64,000 bases of DNA, taken from assembly GCA_000403255.2 (NCBI GenBank), contig KE159592.1, positions 380,935-444,934 on the forward strand, written 5' to 3'. Below the pieces are notes generated by a model, which was not told the DNA's origin, searched no databases, and was given only the letters and a program-made list of their open reading frames with translations. This document shows positions 35,092-43,464 of this stretch, piece after piece (the first letter of the stretch is position 1; each line of letters opens with the position of its first letter). The position numbers were made by a program, and so were the translations under genes. Origin of the DNA: Lachnospiraceae bacterium 3-1. Its GTDB lineage: Bacteria; Bacillota; Clostridia; Lachnospirales; Lachnospiraceae.

Positions 35092-36675
35092 CTATCTCCG
35101 CTTTAATTGTGCTGCAACACTGCCCAAGGTCTCCCATGCAACATCTCTCTCCCTCTTTTGCTCCCAAGTCAGTTTTTCATATGGACACAGCATGGGATGT
35201 TGTCTGGCAGCATCATTGCGCACATGACCATAGCTCCAGTTATAAAATGTATAAAAACGCAGCCACCGCATATGATCCAATCTGCGATACATATCCTGCA
35301 TATCTTCATATATATTCATTTTACAATATGCTTCATATGCCTTTTTTGCAATACCAGGAGAAATTTCTGTGATTGCTTCATCCTGTAAAAGGATTCGAAT
35401 TTTCATTAGAAGATGATCCGCAGCAGCAATTTTTGACTCCCGGTGAAAATCATCAAGCTCTTCCCATTTAAGTGTAGGATAGGAAACGGATTTACAAAAT
35501 ATTTCATTCATCATAATAGCCGTCTTATTCAATGCTGTCCGCATAATCTGATTTGGGGTATATATCTCCTCATTGGTTCCAAAATAATCTACGCCAGGCG
35601 CCTTCCGGTTGCTATGTAAATGAATTTTACCCTGAATCTTATAATACTTCTCCAACCGCCAAAAAATATTCCATCCTTTTTGCTCATCATCTGGACAGAT
35701 AATAATACGGTCCGCCTGTTCCACAAGTTCTTGATGCATTTCCCAAAAATCATCATAGAAAATCAAAGCATCCTCTGACTCTGATTCTTCACCCATAGAA
35801 AATACCTCATGGAGATGACTGTGCATGGCAAGAAATTGTTCTGCCTTTCCAAAAATATGGTAAGACACATGCTGATGAACCGAAACAATATTTGTCAAAA
35901 TCGCTCGTTCCAGGATGCTCTGTCCATAATTTTCAAATCCAATCAAAACAATCTTACTTTCATGGCTGCATAAGGGCTTGGAACGCCAATACTGCCTGGC
36001 ACAACAGTCATAGCTGTGGAAAAATTTAATATTTCCTGAAAGATGATCTTGTCCATTGGTTGTCCTTGCATACACTTCTACTGGCAATGCATACAGTCCA
36101 ACCGCACGGCTGTTGACGCCGATATCATTCTCCTTCATAAGAAAAACCTTACATTTTGCTCCAATATTCTTCTTGCTTGCCACAATTCTGGCAGGAGAGA
36201 CATTGACAAAAAGACATGGATAATCGGGATATTCCATCTGATCATCCTTTTTCTCCCCAAAAATAATCACCGTATCCTGATTTTCCTTATAAATATTTTC
36301 AGCCAAAGTACTGGCTTCCGTTCCATAATCCGCAAAATAGCACCAGTTTTTCTTTCGTTGAAAGCTAAGAAGAAAAAGCGGAAGGGCCTCACTGGTAATA
36401 AAAGAGAGAACAGCTCCGAATAATGTCATCATAATGCCTGCCGACAATAAAAGGAATACAACGCCTACCGCATGTCCCAAAGGTGTCACCGGAGTCAAAT
36501 CGCCATAACCCACAGTGGTCATTGTAACCAATGAATACCAAAATGCATCGCTAAGGGAACGTATGGTTGCCCTGCTGTCTGTATATTCAGAGAAACAGAG
36601 GATTGCCAGCAGCCCGAAATAAATAACCAATAAAATTACAGTCATGCAAAGATAGATTTTATTCCTTCTCTTCAT
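35092..36675 (-). CDS. Potassium channel with nucleotide-binding-like part and C-terminal RyR-like domain
   Basis: A 527-residue membrane protein. Two helices (about 7-29 and 66-93) flank a pore loop with the selectivity filter TMTTVGYGDLTP near residue 52-60, i.e. a two-helix ion channel. The cytoplasmic part has two divergent TrkA-N/RCK-like halves (TVIIFGEKK and KIVLIGFENYGQS). The last 60 residues read MRWLRFYTFYNWSYGHVRND, then HPMLCPYEKLT, matching the RyR domain pattern (MRW...GW.YG...D...HP.L.PY..L). It lies 50 bp upstream of the metalloprotease gene. GGAG precedes the start. The gating ligand is unknown. Confidence 0.85.
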   Translation of the reverse strand: MKRRNKIYLCMTVILLVIYFGLLAILCFSEYTDSRATIRSLSDAFWYSLVTMTTVGYGDLTPVTPLGHAVGVVFLLLSAGIMMTLFGAVLSFITSEALPLFLLSFQRKKNWCYFADYGTEASTLAENIYKENQDTVIIFGEKKDDQMEYPDYPCLFVNVSPARIVASKKNIGAKCKVFLMKENDIGVNSRAVGLYALPVEVYARTTNGQDHLSGNIKFFHSYDCCARQYWRSKPLCSHESKIVLIGFENYGQSILERAILTNIVSVHQHVSYHIFGKAEQFLAMHSHLHEVFSMGEESESEDALIFYDDFWEMHQELVEQADRIIICPDDEQKGWNIFWRLEKYYKIQGKIHLHSNRKAPGVDYFGTNEEIYTPNQIMRTALNKTAIMMNEIFCKSVSYPTLKWEELDDFHRESKIAAADHLLMKIRILLQDEAITEISPGIAKKAYEAYCKMNIYEDMQDMYRRLDHMRWLRFYTFYNWSYGHVRNDAARQHPMLCPYEKLTWEQKRERDVAWETLGSVAAQLKRR

Positions 36676-36743
36676 AAGGATCTGTCTCCTTTTCCCTATT
36701 CTATCTTACATAATACCAGGAATTACATTGATTATCAATGAAA

Positions 36744-36790
36744 AACAGCTAAGTAAGGAATTTATCAATCACCATTCCCTCTTAGCTGTT
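36744..36790 (-). terminator. terminator of the GH32/ABC operon
   Basis: Ten-bp perfect stem AACAGCTAAG and partner, followed on the minus strand by TTTTTC. It lies just after the YesL gene and before the potassium channel gene. Confidence 0.8.
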
Positions 36791-36793
36791 CCC

Positions 36794-37396
36794 CTATCCC
36801 TCCTCTGGAGGGACTATTTTCTCTTTTTCAAATATCCACAACAACATCTTTCCATGAATCACAGCCAGCAAAGAGCCTCCAGCAAGGATCATGATATAAA
36901 ACACTGGCGTCCATAGAATCCCTGCTGTCAAAAATATGCCTGTAACAAATAAAAGATACATTGACTGAGGCAGATATTTAAACAGCAGCAGAATTCCGTT
37001 ACGGTACGTCGTCCCTGCCGTTGTATCCATTCTTGCGGCAAGGGGAAAAACATAAAACACCAATGCCAGCCACATGCCAAGCATTACAAAGACAAATACC
37101 CGCATAATGTCAGCCAAGCTTCCCTCCATGTTCCTCCAAAACATACTGTCAAAAAAAAGCACAACTATTCCAAGCAGAAGAGGAATCCATATCTGCAAAG
37201 ATACTTTCATCTTTCCTTTATACACTGTCCAAAAATCTCGGAACACATAACCTTCCTCATTTTTAAGAATCTTTACAGCCACAATATGAAGGGCGCAAAG
37301 CGCCGCCCCGCCCGTTACAAGGGGAAGAGAAAACAACACCCACAGTACATTCAATTTTATTAGATTAATCGCCTTTTCTACCATATGGAACATCAT
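36794..37396 (-). CDS. YesL-family (DUF624) membrane protein
   Basis: A 200-residue protein with about five transmembrane helices. NLIKLNVLWVLFSLPLVTGG near the start and the following AAL..LH pattern are typical of YesL, a small membrane protein of unknown role that accompanies CUT1 sugar transporters in Firmicutes. It directly follows the permease gene with a 2-bp gap and ends the operon. An accessory role in transporter function is assumed by association only. Confidence 0.85.
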   Translation of the reverse strand: MMFHMVEKAINLIKLNVLWVLFSLPLVTGGAALCALHIVAVKILKNEEGYVFRDFWTVYKGKMKVSLQIWIPLLLGIVVLFFDSMFWRNMEGSLADIMRVFVFVMLGMWLALVFYVFPLAARMDTTAGTTYRNGILLLFKYLPQSMYLLFVTGIFLTAGILWTPVFYIMILAGGSLLAVIHGKMLLWIFEKEKIVPPEEG

Positions 37397-37398
37397 TT

Positions 37399-38235
37399 TT
37401 ACCCTTTAATTCCCGTAGATGCAATACCCTCTACATAATACTTTTGTAAGAATATAAACATAATCAACATGGGGATTGCAGAAATAGTTAAGGATGCCAT
37501 AATCGGACCATAATTAATGGGCTTGGAACCGAAAAATGTCTGGATTGCCAACTGAATGGTCCGCTTTTCTTCCCCTGTAACCACCAGCAAAGGCCACATA
37601 AAATCATTCCAATGGGCAACAAAATCCAAAATAAAAATAGTCGCATACACCGTTCCTGAAATTGGCATAACCACCTGAAAAAATGTTTTGACAGGTCCAC
37701 ATCCGTCAATGGAAGCCGCCTCCAGCAGCTCATCTGGAATCCCAAGGAAGAACTGACGGAACATATAAATACTGAAACACTTTGCAACAAAGGGCACAAT
37801 CAAAGAGGCCCAAGAATTAATCCATCCCAAATCAGCCATTTCCCGATACATGGGAAGCATAATTGCCTCTGCTGGAAATACCATCAGGCTTATCACAAGT
37901 GTCAGTAAAAGGCTTTTTCCTTTGAATTCAAATTTTGCCAGCGCATACCCACAAATCGAATTTACCAAAAGATCCAGCACGATAATTACTAATACATAGA
38001 ATAAACTGTTACAAATAAATTTCCACATATCAATCCGCTGAAATACTTCTATGTAATTGCGAAAGGACGCTCCTTTTGGAAAGAAGGTAGACAGAGAATT
38101 CAATCCCTGAAAAATCTGCGCTTCTGGCTTCAGCGAGGATGCAATCATCCAGATCAGCGGTGATACAAAGATCAGCGCCATTAAAGTATTACCCAGATAA
38201 AATCCAACATTTCCAAGTGTCTTTTTCCTCGTCAT
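37399..38235 (-). CDS. Carbohydrate ABC permease, MalG type
   Basis: A 278-residue inner-membrane permease with six helices. The EAA loop reads EAASIDGCGPVKTFFQVVMP near residue 185, the site where the shared ATPase docks. The N-terminal helix and IWMIASSLKP are typical of the MalG-side subunit of CUT1 importers. No ATPase gene is present in the operon, as usual in Firmicutes where one MsmK-like ATPase serves many transporters. It pairs with the permease ending at 38255. Confidence 0.93.
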   Translation of the reverse strand: MTRKKTLGNVGFYLGNTLMALIFVSPLIWMIASSLKPEAQIFQGLNSLSTFFPKGASFRNYIEVFQRIDMWKFICNSLFYVLVIIVLDLLVNSICGYALAKFEFKGKSLLLTLVISLMVFPAEAIMLPMYREMADLGWINSWASLIVPFVAKCFSIYMFRQFFLGIPDELLEAASIDGCGPVKTFFQVVMPISGTVYATIFILDFVAHWNDFMWPLLVVTGEEKRTIQLAIQTFFGSKPINYGPIMASLTISAIPMLIMFIFLQKYYVEGIASTGIKG

Positions 38236-38254
38236 AATATCACTCCTCCCTAGC

Positions 38255-39139
38255 CTACTCCGCTTTAATAATCTTTTTCATTCCCAATGACAGGCTAATC
38301 ACTATCAAAAAGAAAATAGCCGCCACTGCACAAGCATAACCAAAATTCCTCTTCTGAAAGCCTTGTTCATAAATGTAATACACCAATGTTCTGGTAGCAT
38401 TCTGAGGACCGCCCTTTGTCATAACATAAGGCTGGGTAAACAGCTTCATTGCCTGGATCACTGTAATCATCACAACATACTGAATCACGCTCTTAAGCCC
38501 TGGCAGCGTCACATAGAAAAAGCTCTGTATTTTTCCAGCGCCATCAATGGAAGCTGCCTCATACTGCTCCCTGGAAATCCCCTGCAGGCCAGCTAAAAAA
38601 ATCATCATCTGATATCCAGCCCCTTGCCATGCTGACATAAATATAATAGAATTCATTGCTGTTTTCGGGTCATTCAAAAATCCGCATGGCTCCATTCCAA
38701 GCTTCACAAGCAATGCGTTGAGCAATCCGCTGTCTGGGCTGGAATTATACATAACTGTCCAAAGGATTGCAACAACTACCATAGATGTCACCTGCGGGCT
38801 AAAATATGCCGCACGGAATATGGACACTCCCTTTCTCCGGGAAAAGATAAAAAGCGCCAAGGCCAGTGCCAGTACGGTCTGAAAGGGTACGACCAGAACC
38901 GTAAAGTAAAGGGTATTCTTTACTGCAATCCAAAAATCTTCATCCTGAAACAATTCAGCAAAGTTGTTAAATCCACAGAAAACAATCCGGTCAGGACGCA
39001 TGATATTATAATCTGTAAACGCATACCGAACTGTCTGCAAAGATGGATAAATCAAAAACGCTGCCAGCAAAACAACTGCGGGACAAATAAACAGATAAGC
39101 CGCTCTTCTCTCACTTACTTTATTGATAGATTTCTTCAT
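38255..39139 (-). CDS. Carbohydrate ABC permease, MalF type
   Basis: A 294-residue permease with six helices, starting with a cytoplasmic SINKVSERRAAYLFICPAV segment. The EAA loop is YEAASIDGAGKIQSFFYVTLP. I start at ATG 39139, after AGGGGG; an in-frame ATG at 39157 lies in the end of the binding-protein gene and is less well placed. Forms the heterodimeric channel with the MalG-type subunit. Confidence 0.93.
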   Translation of the reverse strand: MKKSINKVSERRAAYLFICPAVVLLAAFLIYPSLQTVRYAFTDYNIMRPDRIVFCGFNNFAELFQDEDFWIAVKNTLYFTVLVVPFQTVLALALALFIFSRRKGVSIFRAAYFSPQVTSMVVVAILWTVMYNSSPDSGLLNALLVKLGMEPCGFLNDPKTAMNSIIFMSAWQGAGYQMMIFLAGLQGISREQYEAASIDGAGKIQSFFYVTLPGLKSVIQYVVMITVIQAMKLFTQPYVMTKGGPQNATRTLVYYIYEQGFQKRNFGYACAVAAIFFLIVISLSLGMKKIIKAE

Positions 39140-39156
39140 CTCCAATCCCCCTTCCA

Positions 39157-40452
39157 TTAATCCTGCGCATAATATTTCTTATAATCTTTTTCCATAGCCT
39201 CGGCAGCCGCATCCAGCGCCTCCTGTGGGTCCACACCAGTAAAGATATTCAACATAGCTTCCGCATATTCCGCCGTCAACACGCTATAAGAAGGCGTCCT
39301 TGGCCTTGGATGTCCTGTCTCCATTAACTGTTCTTTGAAAATAGAACGTGGATATTCATTATATTCCGTCAGTACATCATAGCTGGAAATCCTGGTAGGG
39401 GGTTTTGAAATTGCCTGTGCATAAGTCGTCACATTATCCTTGGAAAACAAAAAGCCCATTACTTCCTTGACTGCATCCATATCCTGAACATTCTTTGTCA
39501 CCGATGCTGCCCAGTCGCCCGTAGGAGAAGTTAAAATCCCATCGTTATCCGCTACAGGGAAATACGTCACTCCCCAATTCAGGTCCTTATAGTCTTTTTC
39601 TAAGGTTGCCACTTCCCAGGAACCACCCAGCATGGTTGCAGCCTTTTCATTGTGAAATTCTTTCTGTATGGGATCGATATTTGCGTAACCATCCTGTATG
39701 AGACTGTTCAAAAAATTAGCTGCCTCAACCCCTTCTGGACTGTTGAGATATCCCTTGGCCGAGCTTCCATCCTCATTCACAAAATCGGTCCCATTGGAAA
39801 TCCAAAATTGTTCCAACACATAGGAAAGTCCCTCGCCCTTATCCATAATAATATTCGTTCCCACTACGCCATCCTTGGTCAGCTTTTTGGCTGCCTCATA
39901 ATATTCACTCCAGGTCCATGCATCCTCTTTTTTCCCCGGCACACTTATCCCTGCCTCCTCTAACATATCCTTATTGTAATATAATGCCACAGAACTTTCC
40001 GTAGCTCCTACTGCATAAATCTTTCCATCATAAGTATTCTGCTGCTTAGAGGAATCAAAAAAATCATTCCACTCTTCCTTTGAAAAGAAATCATCCAAAG
40101 GAAGGGTCACTTCATTTGCCGCATAAATTGACACATTCGGTCCATCCACATACAGGATATCCGGCAAATCATTGGATGTAATCGCTGCATTAACTTTATC
40201 CTCATATGCATAGGAATCCGCACGTACAATAGCTTCCCGACGCAGTTCAATTTCCCCTTCATGCGCCTGGTTAAATTCATCAATTTTTTCTACCCACCAT
40301 TCCTCAATGGCCGGTTCATCACTGGGACTCCATATGGTTATCACAGATTCCCCTTGTTCATTGATTCGTTCCTTGGATTTTCCGCATCCAGTAAAAACGC
40401 TTGAAGCTATTGCCGCCACCAGCAAAGCTGCCATCCACTTTTTCCTCATCAT
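39157..40452 (-). CDS. Sugar-binding lipoprotein of CUT1 ABC transporter
   Basis: A 431-residue extracellular solute-binding protein (family 1). The signal peptide ends in a lipobox, SSVFTGC, with Cys near residue 23. The body contains WSPSDEPAIEEWWVEKIDEF, DILYVDG and GSWEVATLEK-type segments typical of MalE-like proteins. It is in front of its two permeases and behind GH32, so its ligand is likely a fructose-containing oligosaccharide such as sucrose, kestose or short fructans. This is inferred from the neighbouring hydrolase. Confidence 0.92.
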   Translation of the reverse strand: MMRKKWMAALLVAAIASSVFTGCGKSKERINEQGESVITIWSPSDEPAIEEWWVEKIDEFNQAHEGEIELRREAIVRADSYAYEDKVNAAITSNDLPDILYVDGPNVSIYAANEVTLPLDDFFSKEEWNDFFDSSKQQNTYDGKIYAVGATESSVALYYNKDMLEEAGISVPGKKEDAWTWSEYYEAAKKLTKDGVVGTNIIMDKGEGLSYVLEQFWISNGTDFVNEDGSSAKGYLNSPEGVEAANFLNSLIQDGYANIDPIQKEFHNEKAATMLGGSWEVATLEKDYKDLNWGVTYFPVADNDGILTSPTGDWAASVTKNVQDMDAVKEVMGFLFSKDNVTTYAQAISKPPTRISSYDVLTEYNEYPRSIFKEQLMETGHPRPRTPSYSVLTAEYAEAMLNIFTGVDPQEALDAAAEAMEKDYKKYYAQD

Positions 40453-40464
40453 TCTGCTCCTTTC

Positions 40465-42120
40465 TTATTTTCTCCAGATAGATCCCATACGGAAAACTTC
40501 TATCCCTTTGATATGCTCCGGCGCTGGAGTATACAGTTGGAAACACCCCTTGTCTGAGGTATCATAAAATAGCTTTGTTCCCACCGCTTCACCATCATTC
40601 ACATAAATTTCTGTTGTCCTGCGGTCCACAAATATCTCTAGTTTCTCCACCTTTTCCACATCTGCCAAAAACTTCACGTGTTCACTTTTTACTCCCTGCA
40701 TCTCCAGGCGGAAACCCTTGTTGTCATTCACAAGCATCATTTTACAATCATCGTTTCCAGCCAATTGAATAGAAAATGGAGGATTATTCTCAAATTCCAG
40801 CTCTGCCTTGTATGTATTTGGAGTAATATTATTTAAACACACATTTTCTCCATGCCCCCGATATAAACACTCTGCTTTCAAAGACTCCAGCTCTTTTACA
40901 GGAGTCAAGTACAATCGGTTGTCCCTGATATGCATTTCTCTGGGAATTGTCATACTCCCACAAGCTCCATGTTCCAACTCCAGATGTTCCTCATAAAAAT
41001 CAGAAACCCATCCAATACAGATTCTGCGTCCCTTATGTTCAAAGCTTTGTACTGCATAACAATTACTGCCGAAATCGAACCAGCCTCTATTCTCCTCCGT
41101 AAATGTCCCTTCCTGGAAATTTCCGATATAATATCTGCACATTTGATATCTGCCGCAGGGATCGTAATGATGCATCAAGGCGCCAAGCACCACATAGTTA
41201 CCATCCAATTCCATGAAATCTGGACATTCAATACAACGAATACCCACTTCTTTTTCCACCAGCAATGGCCCCGTATAAGTCCATTGCTCCAAATCCTCCG
41301 ATTCATACAGCAATACAGCGGCCCTTCCTTGTAAAGCGCTTCCAAGAACCATATACCATTTGTCATTGACCTTTACCACCTTAGGATCCCTAAAATCAAA
41401 AGACGCTCCCTGAGGCGGTTGGCCAATCACTAGCTTTTCCTCCGTAAAATGCAGCATGTCACTGCTCTTTGTCATCCATTGCTGCTGCAAGGTCTTCACA
41501 CTGTCAATATTTGGGCCGTTGCTTCTGGTGAGAAAAAGCAGAACCTCCTTCTCCTGTACAACTGCAGAACCAGAGTATGCGCCTCCCGACAATTCTTCTG
41601 GATTTTCAAGAATCTCTTGCTGCGGCTCCAATGCTACAGGAAGATGGGTCCAGTGAATCAAATCCTTGCTGACTGCATGGCCCCAATACATGTGGGACCA
41701 TTTCTGTTCATGAGGATTAAACTGATAGAACATATGATAATACCCCTGAAACCAGCACAGCCCATTGGGATCGTTGCTCCAGTTCTTCCAAGGAGCAAAA
41801 TGATATGCTTCTCGAATGGGGGAGTCATACCATTCTGCCCCTGTCTTTTTTACAAACCTGCCATTTTCCTGTTCCAGATAGCAGACTCCTTTATCCAGAA
41901 TATCCTCACAACCACTCAGATAACAAAATGAAACATGGCAATTTTCGCAAAATATCTCATACTCTGCATCCTGTTTTACAGGTATCTGAATCCATCGGTA
42001 AGACATATCCCCTGCCGGACTCTCCTGCACTTCTCCTTCCTTTGAAACCACACGGATACTGCCTCCTGCTTGCAAAGCCTTGGCAAATATCTCAAGCTTT
42101 GTGTAATTTTCTGTATTCAT
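40465..42120 (-). CDS. GH32 fructan/sucrose hydrolase, intracellular, with N-terminal extension
   Basis: A glycoside hydrolase family 32 enzyme of 551 residues, releasing fructose from sucrose or beta-fructan oligosaccharides. The catalytic triad is in place: nucleophile Asp117 in NWSNDPNG, Asp245 in FRDPK, and acid/base Glu298 in ECPDF. The propeller is followed by the beta-sandwich (ending around IEVFRMGSIW). It has no signal peptide, so it acts on imported sugar. About 100 residues precede the usual GH32 start; this extension is probably a small beta-domain. The start has AAAGGAGGAG. First gene of the operon, controlled by the LacI-type regulator through the two palindromes upstream. Confidence 0.94.
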   Translation of the reverse strand: MNTENYTKLEIFAKALQAGGSIRVVSKEGEVQESPAGDMSYRWIQIPVKQDAEYEIFCENCHVSFCYLSGCEDILDKGVCYLEQENGRFVKKTGAEWYDSPIREAYHFAPWKNWSNDPNGLCWFQGYYHMFYQFNPHEQKWSHMYWGHAVSKDLIHWTHLPVALEPQQEILENPEELSGGAYSGSAVVQEKEVLLFLTRSNGPNIDSVKTLQQQWMTKSSDMLHFTEEKLVIGQPPQGASFDFRDPKVVKVNDKWYMVLGSALQGRAAVLLYESEDLEQWTYTGPLLVEKEVGIRCIECPDFMELDGNYVVLGALMHHYDPCGRYQMCRYYIGNFQEGTFTEENRGWFDFGSNCYAVQSFEHKGRRICIGWVSDFYEEHLELEHGACGSMTIPREMHIRDNRLYLTPVKELESLKAECLYRGHGENVCLNNITPNTYKAELEFENNPPFSIQLAGNDDCKMMLVNDNKGFRLEMQGVKSEHVKFLADVEKVEKLEIFVDRRTTEIYVNDGEAVGTKLFYDTSDKGCFQLYTPAPEHIKGIEVFRMGSIWRK

Positions 42121-42140
42121 TTATCTCCTCCTTTCTTCAT

Positions 42141-42156
42141 GTAGAACCGTTTCCAC
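42141..42156. promoter_or_regulatory. LacI-type operator, proximal
   Basis: GTAGAACCGTTTCCAC, a near-palindrome with a central CG, inside the leader of the GH32 gene, about 20 bp before the start codon. It matches the LacI-family half-site pattern and resembles the operator at 42219. Confidence 0.6.
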
Positions 42157-42218
42157 ATCACTAATTCCATAACTAATCATTATTTTTCTATATTATTTGG
42201 ATAAAATATATAATTATT

Positions 42219-42234
42219 ATGGAACCCGTTCCAT
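42219..42234. promoter_or_regulatory. LacI-type operator at the transcription start
   Basis: ATGGAACCCGTTCCAT, a palindrome with only the two central bases unpaired. It starts a few bases after the -10 of the GH32 promoter, the place where a bound LacI-family protein blocks transcription. Confidence 0.75.
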
Positions 42235-42240
42235 GTAACG

Positions 42241-42269
42241 ATTGTAATATATTACATTCATTTTGTCAA
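42241..42269 (-). promoter_or_regulatory. sigma-A promoter of the GH32 operon
   Basis: On the minus strand TTGACA (42269-42264), 17 bases, TACAAT (42246-42241). The spacing is ideal and the operator follows immediately. Confidence 0.85.
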
Positions 42270-42304
42270 TGATAGATTAGACTTTTTTCCCATGCCAGAC
42301 GAAA

Positions 42305-42344
42305 AAAAAGATTTTGTATTGTGTATTTTATACAAAATCTTTTT
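42305..42344 (-). terminator. terminator of the LacI-type regulator gene
   Basis: A perfect 15-bp stem (AAAAAGATTTTGTAT and partner) with a 10-base loop, followed on the minus strand by a run of T. It lies 60 bp after the regulator stop codon. Confidence 0.88.
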
Positions 42345-42404
42345 CTTATCTACTTTTACTAAATATAGTTTCTGATTTTCTTACAACATTACCCAAAATT
42401 TCTT

Positions 42405-43379
42405 TTATGCTGTTCCCCCATTCTGAATTTCCACATCCAGAATCAGTCTATGAGGCACATTTTTTCTCTGTTCTACCAAATCCAGAAGGGTATTCACCGA
42501 AACTTCCGCCAATAATTCTACATTTTGCCGAATGGACGTCAGTTGAGGATACACCATGTTCGTGGGCACTGTGGCATCAAAACCAATGATAGAAATGTCC
42601 TTTGGTATTTGCATCCCTCTTCTTAGAGCCTCATTCAAACATGCAATTGCTGCCAAATCTCCTCCAAATATTCCATCAATATCCGGGTGATTTCTAAAAA
42701 TTTCCTCTGCCATCCTATAATGCGCATCCCAGTGAAATATATTCCACTCCATCACTTCCTGCAATACCACAGCCCCATTTTCTTTCATCTTCTCCTTAAA
42801 GGCATGATATCTGTCATTTGCCATAACCTTCGGTGAAACTCCTGAAATCAGATATATTTTTTTCCGATTGGCCTGCAGCATTAATTCTGCCGCCAACTCC
42901 CCACCTTTTGCATGGTCGCAGCCAATCAACGGAATTCCAGCCCCCAAATCACGGTCAATGGAAACAATTGGTTTTGTCTGTTTGGTATATTCTTCCATCT
43001 CGAGACCATGGGAAGCTGTAATAATTCCATCTACCATATTCCTCTCCAGCATATCCAGGTACTGCTGCTCTCTCCTGCTGATTCCCACTGTATTGCAAAT
43101 CATCGTTTTATATCCCTGTTCATACAATTCCATCTCAATATGTTTTACCAGAGAAGCAAAAAATGGATGTTCCAAATCAGGTACTATAACACCCACAATC
43201 CCTGTTTTATTATGGTACAGGTTCCTTGCCAATTCATTGGGCGTATAATTCAGTTTTTTTGCCGCTTTTTCAATTTTCTTCCTTGTCTCAGGCGAAACAT
43301 AACCGGATCCGTTCAGCGCACGTGACACGGTTCCTACTCCTACCCCTGCCTCCTGCGCCACTTGTCTAATACTTGCCAT
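42405..43379 (-). CDS. LacI-family transcriptional regulator
   Basis: A 324-residue repressor. The N-terminal HTH and hinge read SIRQVAQEAGVGVGTVSRAL, then NYTPNELARNL; the periplasmic-binding-protein-like core follows with IVGVIVPDLEHPFFASLVKH and IDGIFGGDLAAIACLNEAL. It sits upstream of the GH32 operon in the same direction but has its own terminator, so it is a separate transcript. It most likely binds the two palindromes between it and GH32, and a fructose-containing sugar or phosphate would release it (inference). Confidence 0.92.
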   Translation of the reverse strand: MASIRQVAQEAGVGVGTVSRALNGSGYVSPETRKKIEKAAKKLNYTPNELARNLYHNKTGIVGVIVPDLEHPFFASLVKHIEMELYEQGYKTMICNTVGISRREQQYLDMLERNMVDGIITASHGLEMEEYTKQTKPIVSIDRDLGAGIPLIGCDHAKGGELAAELMLQANRKKIYLISGVSPKVMANDRYHAFKEKMKENGAVVLQEVMEWNIFHWDAHYRMAEEIFRNHPDIDGIFGGDLAAIACLNEALRRGMQIPKDISIIGFDATVPTNMVYPQLTSIRQNVELLAEVSVNTLLDLVEQRKNVPHRLILDVEIQNGGTA

Positions 43380-43464
43380 CTTATTTCCTCATATCTAAAA
43401 AAGTAAATGTACCGCTAACCAACAGCATACAAATTTTCCATTCTGATGCATCGCATTTCCCTTT

